DNA from: Acinetobacter boissieri
GTDB lineage: Bacteria > Pseudomonadota > Gammaproteobacteria > Pseudomonadales > Moraxellaceae
Direction of reading: 5' to 3'
Assembly: GCF_900096955.1 (NCBI RefSeq)
Contig: NZ_FMYL01000003.1
Span: 1 to 64,000, forward strand
DNA: 64,000 nt
The first letter of the stretch is position 1, and each line of letters starts with the position of its first letter. Under the pieces are notes generated by a model that made no database searches, was not told the DNA's origin, and was given only the letters and a program-made list of their open reading frames with translations. The translations under genes and the position numbers were made by a program. Positions 17,227 through 25,521 of the stretch are shown one piece after another.

Positions 17227-18116
17227 AAATTTACTTTGATGATGGTAGTTTAATTTCAGCATCTGATTTGCTCAAGGCGACATTACGTACTGATCTTATT
17301 CCTGTACCCATAAGTTTAGAGTTTAGTACGCAAAAGACAGAACAATTAGAAAATAAATTAAAACTTGGTTCAATCATTCAGGTGGGTTCAATCAAAGTTA
17401 AACTCGTTATCATTAAAGTGATTCCACTTGAAACACAAACACTTAAAGAGGGTAAGCCCATAGGAGGGATTGCTTGTGTCGCCATTCCTCAAGGCTGTGA
17501 TGCACTGATTTCAGCACGAAATCATGCAGTGGTATTAAATGATACGTCATTTAATGATGCGATGAGATCATGTGGGGTAAAAATGGCTATGGGGAGTGAC
17601 TTGCCCTTACTTTCTTTTGTTTGCTTAAAAGGCACGATTTCAACCACTCGATTTGCATGGTATGCACAACAAGAGGCTGTTGTATTTGCTTATAGCAATC
17701 ATCAGCTTAGCGTATTGAAAATCGATCAACTCTTCAAAAAAGAAGTCGTAGCATACTTTGATGCGAGTGCAGTGGTTTGGGTCAATAGCGAGCATTTACG
17801 TAATATGGGTAAATCATCGTACGTGTCTACGGATCCCGATGGTAGTACAGTGCTTGGGCATGAAGACACCAAACAAGACCAAGCTGTCATACAACAAGGT
17901 GGTATGAGCCAAAGACAGCTTAACAATATGAATAAGGTTTTACTTACCAAAGGAACGATTATCAGGCCACTCAATGACCAGATTTATGCAGGCGATTTGG
18001 TTGAGATAGATCATAAAAAGTATGTTGTTTTAACGGCAGCACATGTTTTTGACACAGGTGCATTGGGTGGACCTTCGGTGATGGCAAGTAAGTTTTGGTT
18101 AGCGTCATTGTCATAG
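17223..18116 (+). CDS. Hub-like tail protein
   Basis: 297 aa. Beta-rich throughout, starting MKIYFDDGSLISASDLL, then VPISLEFSTQKTEQLENKLK and LKLGSIIQVGSIKVKLVIIKV, a layout seen in baseplate hub proteins (gpD/gp27-type). The middle (STTRFAWYAQQEAVVFAYS) and the C-terminal NMNKVLLTKGTIIRP, GDLVEIDHKKYVVLTAAH segment look like separate small beta-domains; the last resembles OB/SH3-type folds. Overlaps the upstream gene by four bases and ends the P4 unit. Hub assignment is by fold impression and context. Confidence 0.5.
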   Translation: MKIYFDDGSLISASDLLKATLRTDLIPVPISLEFSTQKTEQLENKLKLGSIIQVGSIKVKLVIIKVIPLETQTLKEGKPIGGIACVAIPQGCDALISARNHAVVLNDTSFNDAMRSCGVKMAMGSDLPLLSFVCLKGTISTTRFAWYAQQEAVVFAYSNHQLSVLKIDQLFKKEVVAYFDASAVVWVNSEHLRNMGKSSYVSTDPDGSTVLGHEDTKQDQAVIQQGGMSQRQLNNMNKVLLTKGTIIRPLNDQIYAGDLVEIDHKKYVVLTAAHVFDTGALGGPSVMASKFWLASLS

Positions 18117-18234
18117 AGGTGAATCAGTTTTTTAGCATATGTTGCCAATTATTCATATATTTGTATTTAATTTGTTTTATTGTAAAATCACCAACATTTT
18201 ATGAATAAATATTATTAGGGGTAATAAATTAAAT

Positions 18235-20046
18235 ATGGCTTACGAATATAACTCTAAAGATCAACGTTTTGAATTTCCTAATCCTTATAAAATAGAAAAT
18301 ATATTTAAATTTTTAGGGGCAACTCTTTTTATTTTATCGGGTGTTTTATTGTTGCTTAATGCAAAAAATGCATTGAGTGGTGGACCAATCATTGCAGCGA
18401 TACCTTTGGTCATGGGTATTATGATGTTGATTTATGGTGGTTTGTTACTAACTAAAGGGCTATCTAATTTAAAGTTTTATTTTGGTCGTGATCAGCCTGC
18501 CAGTTTAGCTCCTGAGTATTCTGATCAAGAGATAGGTATTAGCCAAAATGCGCAGCGTATTAAAGATCTTCTTCGACAAAGTGCACTGAGTTATCATGAG
18601 CCAAGAGGTCCAATTAACGGTATTTTATATAGTCTTTTCCCTAACCTTATTTTTTCACCTTTATTTATTCGAAATGCAGCAGAAGTTCAATTTCAAAGTG
18701 CAATTGTTTTTATAATTACGCTGATTAGTGCATTGGTGACCAAAATGGGAGCATCTGGAAATGCATTAGATTGGTTGGGTATATTTTATAATATTTTGAC
18801 ATTATTTGTTTTAGTCAAACCAATGGGGCATACGGGGTCAAGCTCATATAATATTGAAATATTCAAAGTTGTTGCATTAATTGTGCTTGCGATTATTGGG
18901 CCTGTTGTGATTCCAATGCTAACACATAATGCAATTGCTCCAGCGTGGTTACCAAGCATGGGTAAAGCTATTTTTATACTTGTTATGGCACTCGTTGCGA
19001 TCGGAATATTTTTCCTAGCAGTCATTTCTCAAATGGTGAAGAGTCCACCTCCAGCAAATGCAGGTATGGTACAAGATAGCATGAGTATGAATTGTCAACC
19101 TATGCAAATATTTGATGAATTGGAGAGAAACCTTCAAGACCAATGGGTGAGCTCGATACCAAATCGTATCTATTCTAGAATATTGCCAATCTTAGAAAAT
19201 AATAAAGATCGTGGAACATTTGAGGGTGAAATATTAGAAGAAACACAACCTGTACCAGCCAATACTTTAAAGGATATGACATTTGCATCATGTTTTAAAG
19301 AAAAATACTATCGTTGGTTAGGTGTTTTGAACAGTTTTGGACTTCTATGTTTTTTTGCATCAGTGATTTTATTGAGTATGTTTACAAAAGGCATCTATAA
19401 TGGTCACTATCTAGATATGTCTTATTTTAGTCTTGGCTTTTTGGGTATATCACTATGGATATTAGGAAGATTTTGTTTTACTCATGGTAGCTATTTATGG
19501 AGCCGGTTTGATTTTGTATCCAAGCTGATTTGGGTAGAGGTCAAAGGAAATTATCAAGCATCACAAATGAATTTTGGTCGTTATTTGGAAGATACTGTTA
19601 AGACTCAAAAAGAAGTAATCAATGTGGAAACAATGACGATTCGAGTATGGGTTGCTGAAATTGCAACAACAGCTTTTGGTAAGTTCAAAGATCGAAGTAT
19701 TCTAAGTATGGTTGCATGTAAAGATGATGCCGTTCAGTTGAAAGATCACTTGGTATATTTTGCACAGGAACAAAGTTTAATTATTGCTCCAACAGCTAAT
19801 AGTGATTTAGATAAATTATCAACATTAAATCAAATCAATGCTTCAGTACATAAATCAGTTGATCATTCTAAAATATCTGGATTATCTTCTAATAAGTCTC
19901 ATGATAGCGTGTTAGGGGGGCATCAAGCCAAACAAGATGAAAGTGAGCCTCATGAAATGCCGATAAAGAGTAGCTTTTGTACATCATGTGGCTTCAAGTT
20001 AGAAACTAACATGGCATTTTGTCCGCAATGTGGTACAAAAAAATAG
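18235..20046 (+). CDS. Polytopic membrane protein with C-terminal zinc ribbon
   Basis: 603 aa, AGGGGT ahead of the ATG. About eight hydrophobic segments: near residues 24-44, 54-76, 142-180 (two), 183-198, 212-232, 242-266, 365-388 and 398-418. A soluble C-terminal part ends in a zinc ribbon with CTSCG and CPQCG separated by ~14 residues (positions ~582-600). It lacks the late box found before the virion units and has its own terminator, so it appears to be an independently expressed insert. Possible roles are superinfection exclusion or host-membrane modulation; none is shown by a motif. The lack of long coiled coil argues against tape measure. Confidence 0.6.
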   Translation: MAYEYNSKDQRFEFPNPYKIENIFKFLGATLFILSGVLLLLNAKNALSGGPIIAAIPLVMGIMMLIYGGLLLTKGLSNLKFYFGRDQPASLAPEYSDQEIGISQNAQRIKDLLRQSALSYHEPRGPINGILYSLFPNLIFSPLFIRNAAEVQFQSAIVFIITLISALVTKMGASGNALDWLGIFYNILTLFVLVKPMGHTGSSSYNIEIFKVVALIVLAIIGPVVIPMLTHNAIAPAWLPSMGKAIFILVMALVAIGIFFLAVISQMVKSPPPANAGMVQDSMSMNCQPMQIFDELERNLQDQWVSSIPNRIYSRILPILENNKDRGTFEGEILEETQPVPANTLKDMTFASCFKEKYYRWLGVLNSFGLLCFFASVILLSMFTKGIYNGHYLDMSYFSLGFLGISLWILGRFCFTHGSYLWSRFDFVSKLIWVEVKGNYQASQMNFGRYLEDTVKTQKEVINVETMTIRVWVAEIATTAFGKFKDRSILSMVACKDDAVQLKDHLVYFAQEQSLIIAPTANSDLDKLSTLNQINASVHKSVDHSKISGLSSNKSHDSVLGGHQAKQDESEPHEMPIKSSFCTSCGFKLETNMAFCPQCGTKK

Positions 20047-20065
20047 TCATATTCATGTTGTATTG

Positions 20066-20097
20066 AAAACACCTCTTATCTTAGGAGGTGTTTTTTT
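20066..20097 (+). terminator. Terminator after the membrane protein gene
   Basis: AAAACACCTC and GAGGTGTTTT form a perfect stem followed by a T-run. It isolates the membrane protein gene from box P5. Confidence 0.9.
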
Positions 20098-20120
20098 GGA
20101 ATATGAATAACTTTTCTCCA

Positions 20121-20161
20121 TTGGAATACTTAAAAATCACCGATAAAAAAGGTCTTACGCT
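20121..20161 (+). promoter_or_regulatory. Late-type promoter box P5 (variant)
   Basis: TTGGAATA (one change from consensus), CTTAAAAA, then 27 bases to TACGCT. Weakest of the series. Confidence 0.4.
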
Positions 20162-20186
20162 ATATCTATCTAAATAATCGGTATAG
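20160..20186 (+). other. Leader hairpin of paralogue 1
   Basis: CTATATC pairs with GGTATAG (one G-U pair) across 13 bases, just ahead of the start codon at 20191. Equivalent hairpins precede the two other paralogues. Confidence 0.4.
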
Positions 20187-20190
20187 ATGT

Positions 20191-21294
20191 ATGACTACAA
20201 AGATATTAGGCGAGGCAGTTGGAGTTCAGTGGCAAGGGGTGCAAGACCGCACACAAGGGCAACCATCTTCTAATGGTGTACCGTTGTTGGTTGGTTCTTT
20301 TAAGCGAGGTCGTACTGATAAACCAATGCTTATTCACAATGGCAATATTAAATCTGAATTAGGATATGAGCCACATAATCCTGATTATATTGCTGTACAG
20401 TCTATGCTTGATATGGGGGTATCCAACATCAATGTATTAAAAGTGAATAGTCAAAAACAAGAAAGTGAATTACCTATACCTGCTGTACCACCAAGTACAA
20501 ATATTAGCTGTGATGGGGCAATGCCTATAGCAGTTTTTTCTCTAAAATCTAAAACTACTTACGGGTTTGGTGGAATGTTTTTATCCGTGACGGATAAAGA
20601 CAACAACAGGATTGATTTAGCACCAGATGTATACTCATTAACACAACCAGCCAACAAGGACAAATACCCATTCAGGGTATTTGTGGATAATCTAACTGAT
20701 GGTGATGGTTTTATCTCTACCTTATACTTTTTCGTAAATGATGATACGTGCCGAATTACAGATTTATCTTTTATCGAAAATTGGCAAGTGAGTGATAAAA
20801 ATACAAACCCATGTATTTATACAAAAAGTGATGGAAGCGGTAAGAAAATTTATGATATTTGTTTAAAACAAGAAGTTTTAGAAAGTACATATCTAGCTTC
20901 AAATAGTGCCATCATTCGCTTATTTGTTAAAAATAATAATGATTATGCTGACAACATTGGGTTAAACAGATCCTATTCAGTAAATGGTATAAATTTTGAT
21001 AGGTTTATGGAGTTTTTACCAACGTCTGAAATCGCAATATATTACGATTTGATCTATTTAGGCTACAAAGTAAATTTAATTGAATCTACTGATGGTGTAT
21101 ATATTTACGATTTGGTTATTACAAATACCGATAAAATGGATTTAGACATCAAAAATATGTTTTTTGATATTAAATCCAAGTATCCCCAGTATGAGACTTA
21201 TTGGCAGAAGCCACCTGAGATATCACCACTCAACACCAACAAAACGCTCACATTAACAGATACCGGGTTTAATTTTACTTTACTTCCAATTTAG
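20191..21294 (+). CDS. Sheath-N-domain paralogue 1 with large variable C-terminus
   Basis: 367 aa. Residues 1-84 are nearly identical to those of the proteins at 21366 and 22750. They include GVPLLVGSFKRGRTDKPM, GNIKSELGYEPHNPDYIAV and NVLKV, the order of elements seen in the N-terminal domain of tail sheath proteins (a VG..KRG...P start, a register motif, then VLRV). After residue ~90 the sequence is unique: a beta-rich ~275-residue region with AVFSLKSKTTYGFGGMFLSV, weakly shared with paralogue 3 (PISVFEI...GMFLS). Probably a virion surface or tail-tip protein with an exchangeable outer domain. No tail-fibre gene is seen elsewhere, so these could be the receptor-binding proteins. Confidence 0.5.
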   Translation: MTTKILGEAVGVQWQGVQDRTQGQPSSNGVPLLVGSFKRGRTDKPMLIHNGNIKSELGYEPHNPDYIAVQSMLDMGVSNINVLKVNSQKQESELPIPAVPPSTNISCDGAMPIAVFSLKSKTTYGFGGMFLSVTDKDNNRIDLAPDVYSLTQPANKDKYPFRVFVDNLTDGDGFISTLYFFVNDDTCRITDLSFIENWQVSDKNTNPCIYTKSDGSGKKIYDICLKQEVLESTYLASNSAIIRLFVKNNNDYADNIGLNRSYSVNGINFDRFMEFLPTSEIAIYYDLIYLGYKVNLIESTDGVYIYDLVITNTDKMDLDIKNMFFDIKSKYPQYETYWQKPPEISPLNTNKTLTLTDTGFNFTLLPI

Positions 21295-21296
21295 TA

Positions 21297-21337
21297 TTGG
21301 AACATCTAAAAATAATTAATTAGTAGCATATTAATCT
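21297..21337 (+). promoter_or_regulatory. Late-type promoter box P6
   Basis: TTGGAACA (21297-21304), TCTAAAAA, then 27 bases to TAATCT, with TATTAA three bases earlier as an alternative -10. Confidence 0.6.
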
Positions 21338-21359
21338 ATACCTATTGAAAAACAGGTAT
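21338..21359 (+). other. Leader hairpin of paralogue 2 covering the ribosome-binding site
   Basis: ATACCTATT and AACAGGTAT pair (one mismatch) around a GAAA loop. The AGG in the 3' arm is the only plausible ribosome-binding site for the ATG at 21366, so the hairpin would hide it. Confidence 0.5.
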
Positions 21360-21365
21360 GAATAG

Positions 21366-21977
21366 ATGACTACAAAAGTACTCGGTGAAGCGGTAGGGAT
21401 CCAGTGGCAGGGTGTACAAGATCATACACAGGGGCAACCATCTTCTAATGGTGTGCCCTTGCTGATTGGTTCATTTAAACGTGGGCGAATTGATAAGCCA
21501 ATGATTATTCATAATGGGAATATTCGGTCTGAGCTAGGATATGAACCTGATCGCTCAGACTATCTTGCAGTGCAATCTATGCTTGATATGGGTGTGCCAA
21601 ATGTGAATGTATTACGAGTTGCAAATGGTGTAAATGCCGTTACATATCTTGAGATGAGTTTTGGTACTATTGCTGATGCAGATATTGGACGTATTGTTGT
21701 CATTAATCTCAATGGAACTGACTTCTCTAAATTAATTACATCACAAGATGTGATTCAATATGGCAATAGTTTGAATAACTTTATTTCTAATATTTTTAAC
21801 TATTTTAACTTAACGAATACAATTTCTTGTTATGACGACAGTGGTAATGGCGAAGGGAAAGAACATTTGGTTTTTCAAAATGTAACATCTCAAGATGCAA
21901 AAATGATGATAAAAGTTGGTGATAAAGTGATATTGCCTACAGTGGTATTTTTTGCTGCAGTTAATTCTAGTTTATGA
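21366..21977 (+). CDS. Sheath-N-domain paralogue 2, paired with a glycosyltransferase
   Basis: 203 aa. Residues 1-84 match paralogues 1 and 3 (GIQWQGVQDHTQGQPSSNG, then VPLLIGSFKRGRIDKPM). Residues ~90-203 are unlike either: VTYLEMSFGTIADADIGR, DFSKLITSQDVIQYGNSLNN, and a Cys-containing CYDDSGNGEGKEH. The stop overlaps the start of a glycosyltransferase gene (ATGA), so the two products are made together and the enzyme may act on this or another virion protein; that link is inferred from coupling only. The promoter, hairpin and first ~250 coding bases are duplicated between the cassettes. Confidence 0.5.
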   Translation: MTTKVLGEAVGIQWQGVQDHTQGQPSSNGVPLLIGSFKRGRIDKPMIIHNGNIRSELGYEPDRSDYLAVQSMLDMGVPNVNVLRVANGVNAVTYLEMSFGTIADADIGRIVVINLNGTDFSKLITSQDVIQYGNSLNNFISNIFNYFNLTNTISCYDDSGNGEGKEHLVFQNVTSQDAKMMIKVGDKVILPTVVFFAAVNSSL

Positions 21978-22654
21978 AAATTTCTTTTTGTACCACGTGT
22001 AAAGGTCGTCTTTGGCAACTAAAAAAAACAATTGCCCATAATATCAAGCAACTTGATGATGAGTGTGAGATTGTTTTATTGGATTACAAATCGAATGATG
22101 GGCTAAAAAATTATATTTTTAGTGAGTATTTAAACGAACTCAAAATGGGAAAGCTTAAATACTTTGAAATGGTTCATGAGTATGCATATACATCAAGTTA
22201 TGCCAAAAATGTGGCCCATCGTCTTGCTCGTGGTAAAGTTTTATTCAATCTTGATGCAGATAACTTTATCTATGATGGTTTAATTGATGAGCTGAAGACT
22301 CTAACAGAAAATCAATTATTTTTGCCAAAACTCACCGGCCATTATGATGAGGGATGCTATGGCCGCATTGGTTACTCTAGAAAAGCCTTTTATCGATTGA
22401 ATGGCTATAATGAAAATATTATAGGTATGAAAGCAGATGATGGTGATTTGAGAAAACGAGCCATTCCTTTAAGACTTATTCCGATCCATGCACAGCAGTC
22501 AACAACGGCGATTCAAAATACACGTCAACAAAAGGATATTTATACTACAGACAACCCAAACAATACATTAACAAACCCACCGTTGAAAATGGTAGATGAA
22601 TGGGGGTATGCACTCGTTTTGGATTGGCAGGGACGTACATTTCTTACTATATAA
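21974..22654 (+). CDS. Family 2-type glycosyltransferase
   Basis: 226 aa. GT-A fold features: start KISFCTTCKGRLWQLKKTI, a nucleotide-binding ECEIVLLDYKSNDG, and the metal-binding LFNLDADNFIYDG (DxD) at residue ~95. GRIGYSRKAFYRLNGYNENI and MKADDGDLRKRA correspond to the acceptor-loop and ED/DD region of galactosyltransferase-like enzymes. Residues after ~175 look non-conserved. No membrane segment. It is translationally coupled to paralogue 2 inside a virion operon, which suggests modification of a virion or host-surface structure late in infection. Confidence 0.75.
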   Translation: MKISFCTTCKGRLWQLKKTIAHNIKQLDDECEIVLLDYKSNDGLKNYIFSEYLNELKMGKLKYFEMVHEYAYTSSYAKNVAHRLARGKVLFNLDADNFIYDGLIDELKTLTENQLFLPKLTGHYDEGCYGRIGYSRKAFYRLNGYNENIIGMKADDGDLRKRAIPLRLIPIHAQQSTTAIQNTRQQKDIYTTDNPNNTLTNPPLKMVDEWGYALVLDWQGRTFLTI

Positions 22655-22680
22655 ATTGAATATAGATGATCTTTATAACT

Positions 22681-22721
22681 TCGGAACATTACCAAATAGT
22701 TTTGTGTAAAGGTATTAACCT
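22681..22721 (+). promoter_or_regulatory. Late-type promoter box P7
   Basis: TCGGAACA (22681-22688), CCAAATA, then 27 bases to TAACCT, with TATTAA three bases earlier as in P6. Confidence 0.55.
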
Positions 22722-22743
22722 ATGTCTATTGAAAAATAGGTAT
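22722..22743 (+). other. Leader hairpin of paralogue 3 covering the ribosome-binding site
   Basis: ATGTCTATT pairs with AATAGGTAT (two G-U pairs) around GAAA. Compared with the hairpin at 21338 the bases differ at two stem positions while pairing is kept. The AGG of the 3' arm lies 9 bases from the ATG at 22750. Confidence 0.5.
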
Positions 22744-22749
22744 GAATAG

Positions 22750-23337
22750 ATGACAACAAAAGTACTCGGTGAAACGGTAGGGATTCAGTGGCAGGGTGTG
22801 CAAGATCGTACACAGGGACAGCCAACGAGTAATGGTATGCCGTTGCTGATTGGTTCGTTCAAACGAGGTCGTCTTGATAGGCCGATGATTATTCATAATG
22901 GGAATATTCAGTCTGAATTAGGTTATGAGCCGCATAATCCTGATTATATCGCTGTACAGTCTATGCTTGATCTGGGCGTGCCAAGCGTTAGTGTGCTGAG
23001 GCTGTCAAATGTACAAGATATGGATTGTATTAATCCTATCTCCGTATTTGAAATACCAGGCGATTCTGATGGTATGTTTTTGTCTGCTATTTCTGCTTTT
23101 GAAATAAAGGGTACGCTTTACAACGTGCCTAGTCAGCTAGGATCTATCGACCAGCTAATTTCTTTTGAACAGATTAAAAAAAGAGTGGACTATCCTGATG
23201 GTGGCTGGGATTGGAAATATGTTATTCAGATTTATAATTTAACTTCTAAAAATATGAAAGTGAAGCTGTATATCAGTGGGGATTTATCTGCGGAATTTTG
23301 TTTGTTGCCATCACCGAATGATTCAAGAGTCCAATAA
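22750..23337 (+). CDS. Sheath-N-domain paralogue 3 with short variable C-terminus
   Basis: 195 aa. Residues 1-84 match the other two copies (MTTKVLGETVGIQWQGVQDR, QPTSNGMPLLIGSFKRGRLD). Residues ~90-195 form a compact beta-domain with PISVFEIPGDSDGMFLSAIS, related by eye to the same region of paralogue 1, then DYPDGGWDWKYVIQIYN. Followed after 18 bp by the spike gene, so its product is probably made in the same proportion as spike and may sit at the tail tip. Confidence 0.5.
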   Translation: MTTKVLGETVGIQWQGVQDRTQGQPTSNGMPLLIGSFKRGRLDRPMIIHNGNIQSELGYEPHNPDYIAVQSMLDLGVPSVSVLRLSNVQDMDCINPISVFEIPGDSDGMFLSAISAFEIKGTLYNVPSQLGSIDQLISFEQIKKRVDYPDGGWDWKYVIQIYNLTSKNMKVKLYISGDLSAEFCLLPSPNDSRVQ

Positions 23338-23355
23338 GATACTAAGGTAAGGCTA

Positions 23356-23844
23356 ATGTTCCAAAGAGCAAAAATACTAAGTTATAATCCAATCGATCGA
23401 ACAGCCCAAGTTCATATCTTTGGTTTAACTGACGGCGTAGAGAGTGGCTTAACAGCTACTTTTGCTTATCCTGTGGGTGATGATGATCGAGATACAGAAC
23501 GTCAGATCATCGAAGGTAATGATGTATACATTTTTTTTGATGGTGGAGACCAAGCCCGTCCTGTAATTGCTTTTTACTCGAGCCATGGTCAGGGTAATGT
23601 TCAGGATGTACGCCGTATTAGACAAAAAAATATTGAGCTATTGGCAGATCGAAATATTAATATTAATGCACAAATTATAAATATAGAAGCGAATGTAAAT
23701 TTTACTGGAAAGACTACATTTAATGGTGATATTGAGCAGACAAAAGGAAAAATCATTACTCCTGATATTGTAATTGATGGTAAAAGTACTAAAAAACATG
23801 TTCATATAGATTCAAGAGGAAGTAAAACATCAGTCATGGAGTAA
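23356..23844 (+). CDS. Baseplate spike protein (gpV/gp45-type)
   Basis: 162 aa. N-terminal OB-fold-like domain (RAKILSYNPIDRTAQVHIFG, GNDVYIFFDGGDQARPVIAF), then a short beta-helix of alternating hydrophobics (NIELLADRNININAQIINIE), ending with KKHVHIDSRG. The HxH near the C-terminus is the metal-binding apex of P2 gpV-type spikes. It is the membrane-piercing tip at the end of the tube. It follows paralogue 3 and ends the P7 unit. Confidence 0.8.
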   Translation: MFQRAKILSYNPIDRTAQVHIFGLTDGVESGLTATFAYPVGDDDRDTERQIIEGNDVYIFFDGGDQARPVIAFYSSHGQGNVQDVRRIRQKNIELLADRNININAQIINIEANVNFTGKTTFNGDIEQTKGKIITPDIVIDGKSTKKHVHIDSRGSKTSVME

Positions 23845-23857
23845 CCTAAACTCGTGC

Positions 23858-23898
23858 TTGGAACAACCTCGATTAAGCTCAAAAATATCAGCCAAAAT
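23858..23898 (+). promoter_or_regulatory. Late-type promoter box P8
   Basis: TTGGAACA (23858-23865), then exactly 27 bases to CAAAAT; precedes the portal gene. Confidence 0.65.
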
Positions 23899-23926
23899 AA
23901 TTGAATAATTGTTTTTGGCATTTCTT

Positions 23927-25519
23927 ATGGCTGTATCAGATATTTTAGCAATACTACTCAATACAACATCTAGTGGTGATGTAAGTTCAAATGCCATTGT
24001 AACAGCAAGCCAAGAAAGTATGGCTCATGCTCAAGATGCAATGAATCCATTCTCATTAGGTACGTTTGAGGGAAAAAAGAACAAACGGCGTACCAGAAAA
24101 GAAATTTATACTAAATGGGAACAAATGTTACGTTTTGCCCCAATATCAGAAGCAATGGGTATTCATATTACAGCTGCTCTCGGTGGTGATGTGAATACTA
24201 GCCAACAAGTATTTATCACACCATCGGAAAGTTTACGTCAAGCTATTGAAAAAGGTGGTAGTAAGGAACAGTTACAACGTTTAGAAAAACGTATTAAGCC
24301 AATGGAACGCTTAATTAATAAGTATATTGTGAAGGTTTGTCGTGATGCGATTGGTTTTGGTGATGGTTATATCCGAGTATATGGTAAGAAAGGAATCGGT
24401 GTTGTTGATTTCCTTGCCAATGAATATACCTATCCACCGCTGATACAAGCCTATGAACAAGGTAACAAAACGGTTGTATATCAGGCTCTAGATGCAAAAA
24501 CATGGCAAAAAGTGGTATCTAAATTAAATATGATTCAAATGTTACGTTTGAAGATGCCACGTATTACCCATGTACCACAATATGATCTGACAGACACGCT
24601 CTATATCAGCAAAACATTACAAGCAGATACATTAGAAGAATTACCGATTATCCAGGCACCTGTTGGCGGTTCATTTTGTGCAGAGGTTGAAGAATTTTAC
24701 GACAATATCGTGTTGGCATTATCGAGTATGAATAGTCAGCAGATTGCTGATGCAGTCAACCAGATGTTTCTATCCGTTAATATGACGGCTATGCCACCGG
24801 CTCAACGTAAGGCATATGTTGATGGCTTACAGGGGATCATTCAAGACCATGAAAAGTATGTGAGATCTGCTTTAGAGGGTGGTGAGGCATTATGGAATAC
24901 AAAATACCATCTACTACCAACAACCAATGAGAAACAAATTTTAAATCCTATTGGAGATATTAAAGGGCAACGTCAGCAAACGATTAATACTGAAACATTT
25001 ATGATTAATGTACGGCTATTGATGGGGGGATTAGGCTTAGACCCAAGTATGGTTGGTTGGGCGGATATGATGTCTGGAGGTTTAGGCGACGGTGCAGCTT
25101 TTCATACATCAAGTCAAATCATGCGCCGTTCTTTAATGATTCGTCAAGCAACTTCAGAGTTTATTAACAAGATTCTTGCTTTAGATTGGGGCTATGCTTT
25201 TGGTGAGGAGTTTACACATAATGATTATCCATGGCAGATCGATTTTTACAGTGATCAATCTGCTGCAATGACGGAAGCAATCAGTAATCAGCAAACACGT
25301 ATGAATGCAGTTGCAATTAAAGCACAAGCGATTGCCGCTCTAAAAGAGTTGCAACTGAGTGAAGCAGTTTTAGTACAAATGCTAGAGCGGGATGCTGGTA
25401 TTGATTATGACGAAGCTGTCGCCATGGCGAAAGATTTATCTCAAAGTGTTGAAACGCCATTAATGGGAGATGGTGAGGAAAGTCAAACATTAGACAATAT
25501 TGATGCTGAGGAGATTTAA
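23927..25519 (+). CDS. Portal protein (probable)
   Basis: 530 aa from the ATG at 23927 (an upstream TTG at 23909 would add six residues). Typical portal features: KEIYTKWEQMLRFAPISEAM followed by GIHITAALGGDV early on, a CRDAIGFGDGYIRVYGKKGIG segment, a long central region, and the C-terminal MSGGLGDGAAFHTSSQIMRR with helices ending in an acidic tail. The portal is the dodecameric ring for DNA entry at one head vertex, and its presence argues for a DNA-filled head and not only a tailocin. No terminase gene is found near it. Confidence 0.7.
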   Translation: MAVSDILAILLNTTSSGDVSSNAIVTASQESMAHAQDAMNPFSLGTFEGKKNKRRTRKEIYTKWEQMLRFAPISEAMGIHITAALGGDVNTSQQVFITPSESLRQAIEKGGSKEQLQRLEKRIKPMERLINKYIVKVCRDAIGFGDGYIRVYGKKGIGVVDFLANEYTYPPLIQAYEQGNKTVVYQALDAKTWQKVVSKLNMIQMLRLKMPRITHVPQYDLTDTLYISKTLQADTLEELPIIQAPVGGSFCAEVEEFYDNIVLALSSMNSQQIADAVNQMFLSVNMTAMPPAQRKAYVDGLQGIIQDHEKYVRSALEGGEALWNTKYHLLPTTNEKQILNPIGDIKGQRQQTINTETFMINVRLLMGGLGLDPSMVGWADMMSGGLGDGAAFHTSSQIMRRSLMIRQATSEFINKILALDWGYAFGEEFTHNDYPWQIDFYSDQSAAMTEAISNQQTRMNAVAIKAQAIAALKELQLSEAVLVQMLERDAGIDYDEAVAMAKDLSQSVETPLMGDGEESQTLDNIDAEEI

Positions 25520-25521
25520 TC

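Noticed and set aside
18235-20046. 603-aa membrane protein as tape measure
   Set aside because: Many membrane segments and a zinc ribbon, no long coiled coil, own terminator and no late box.
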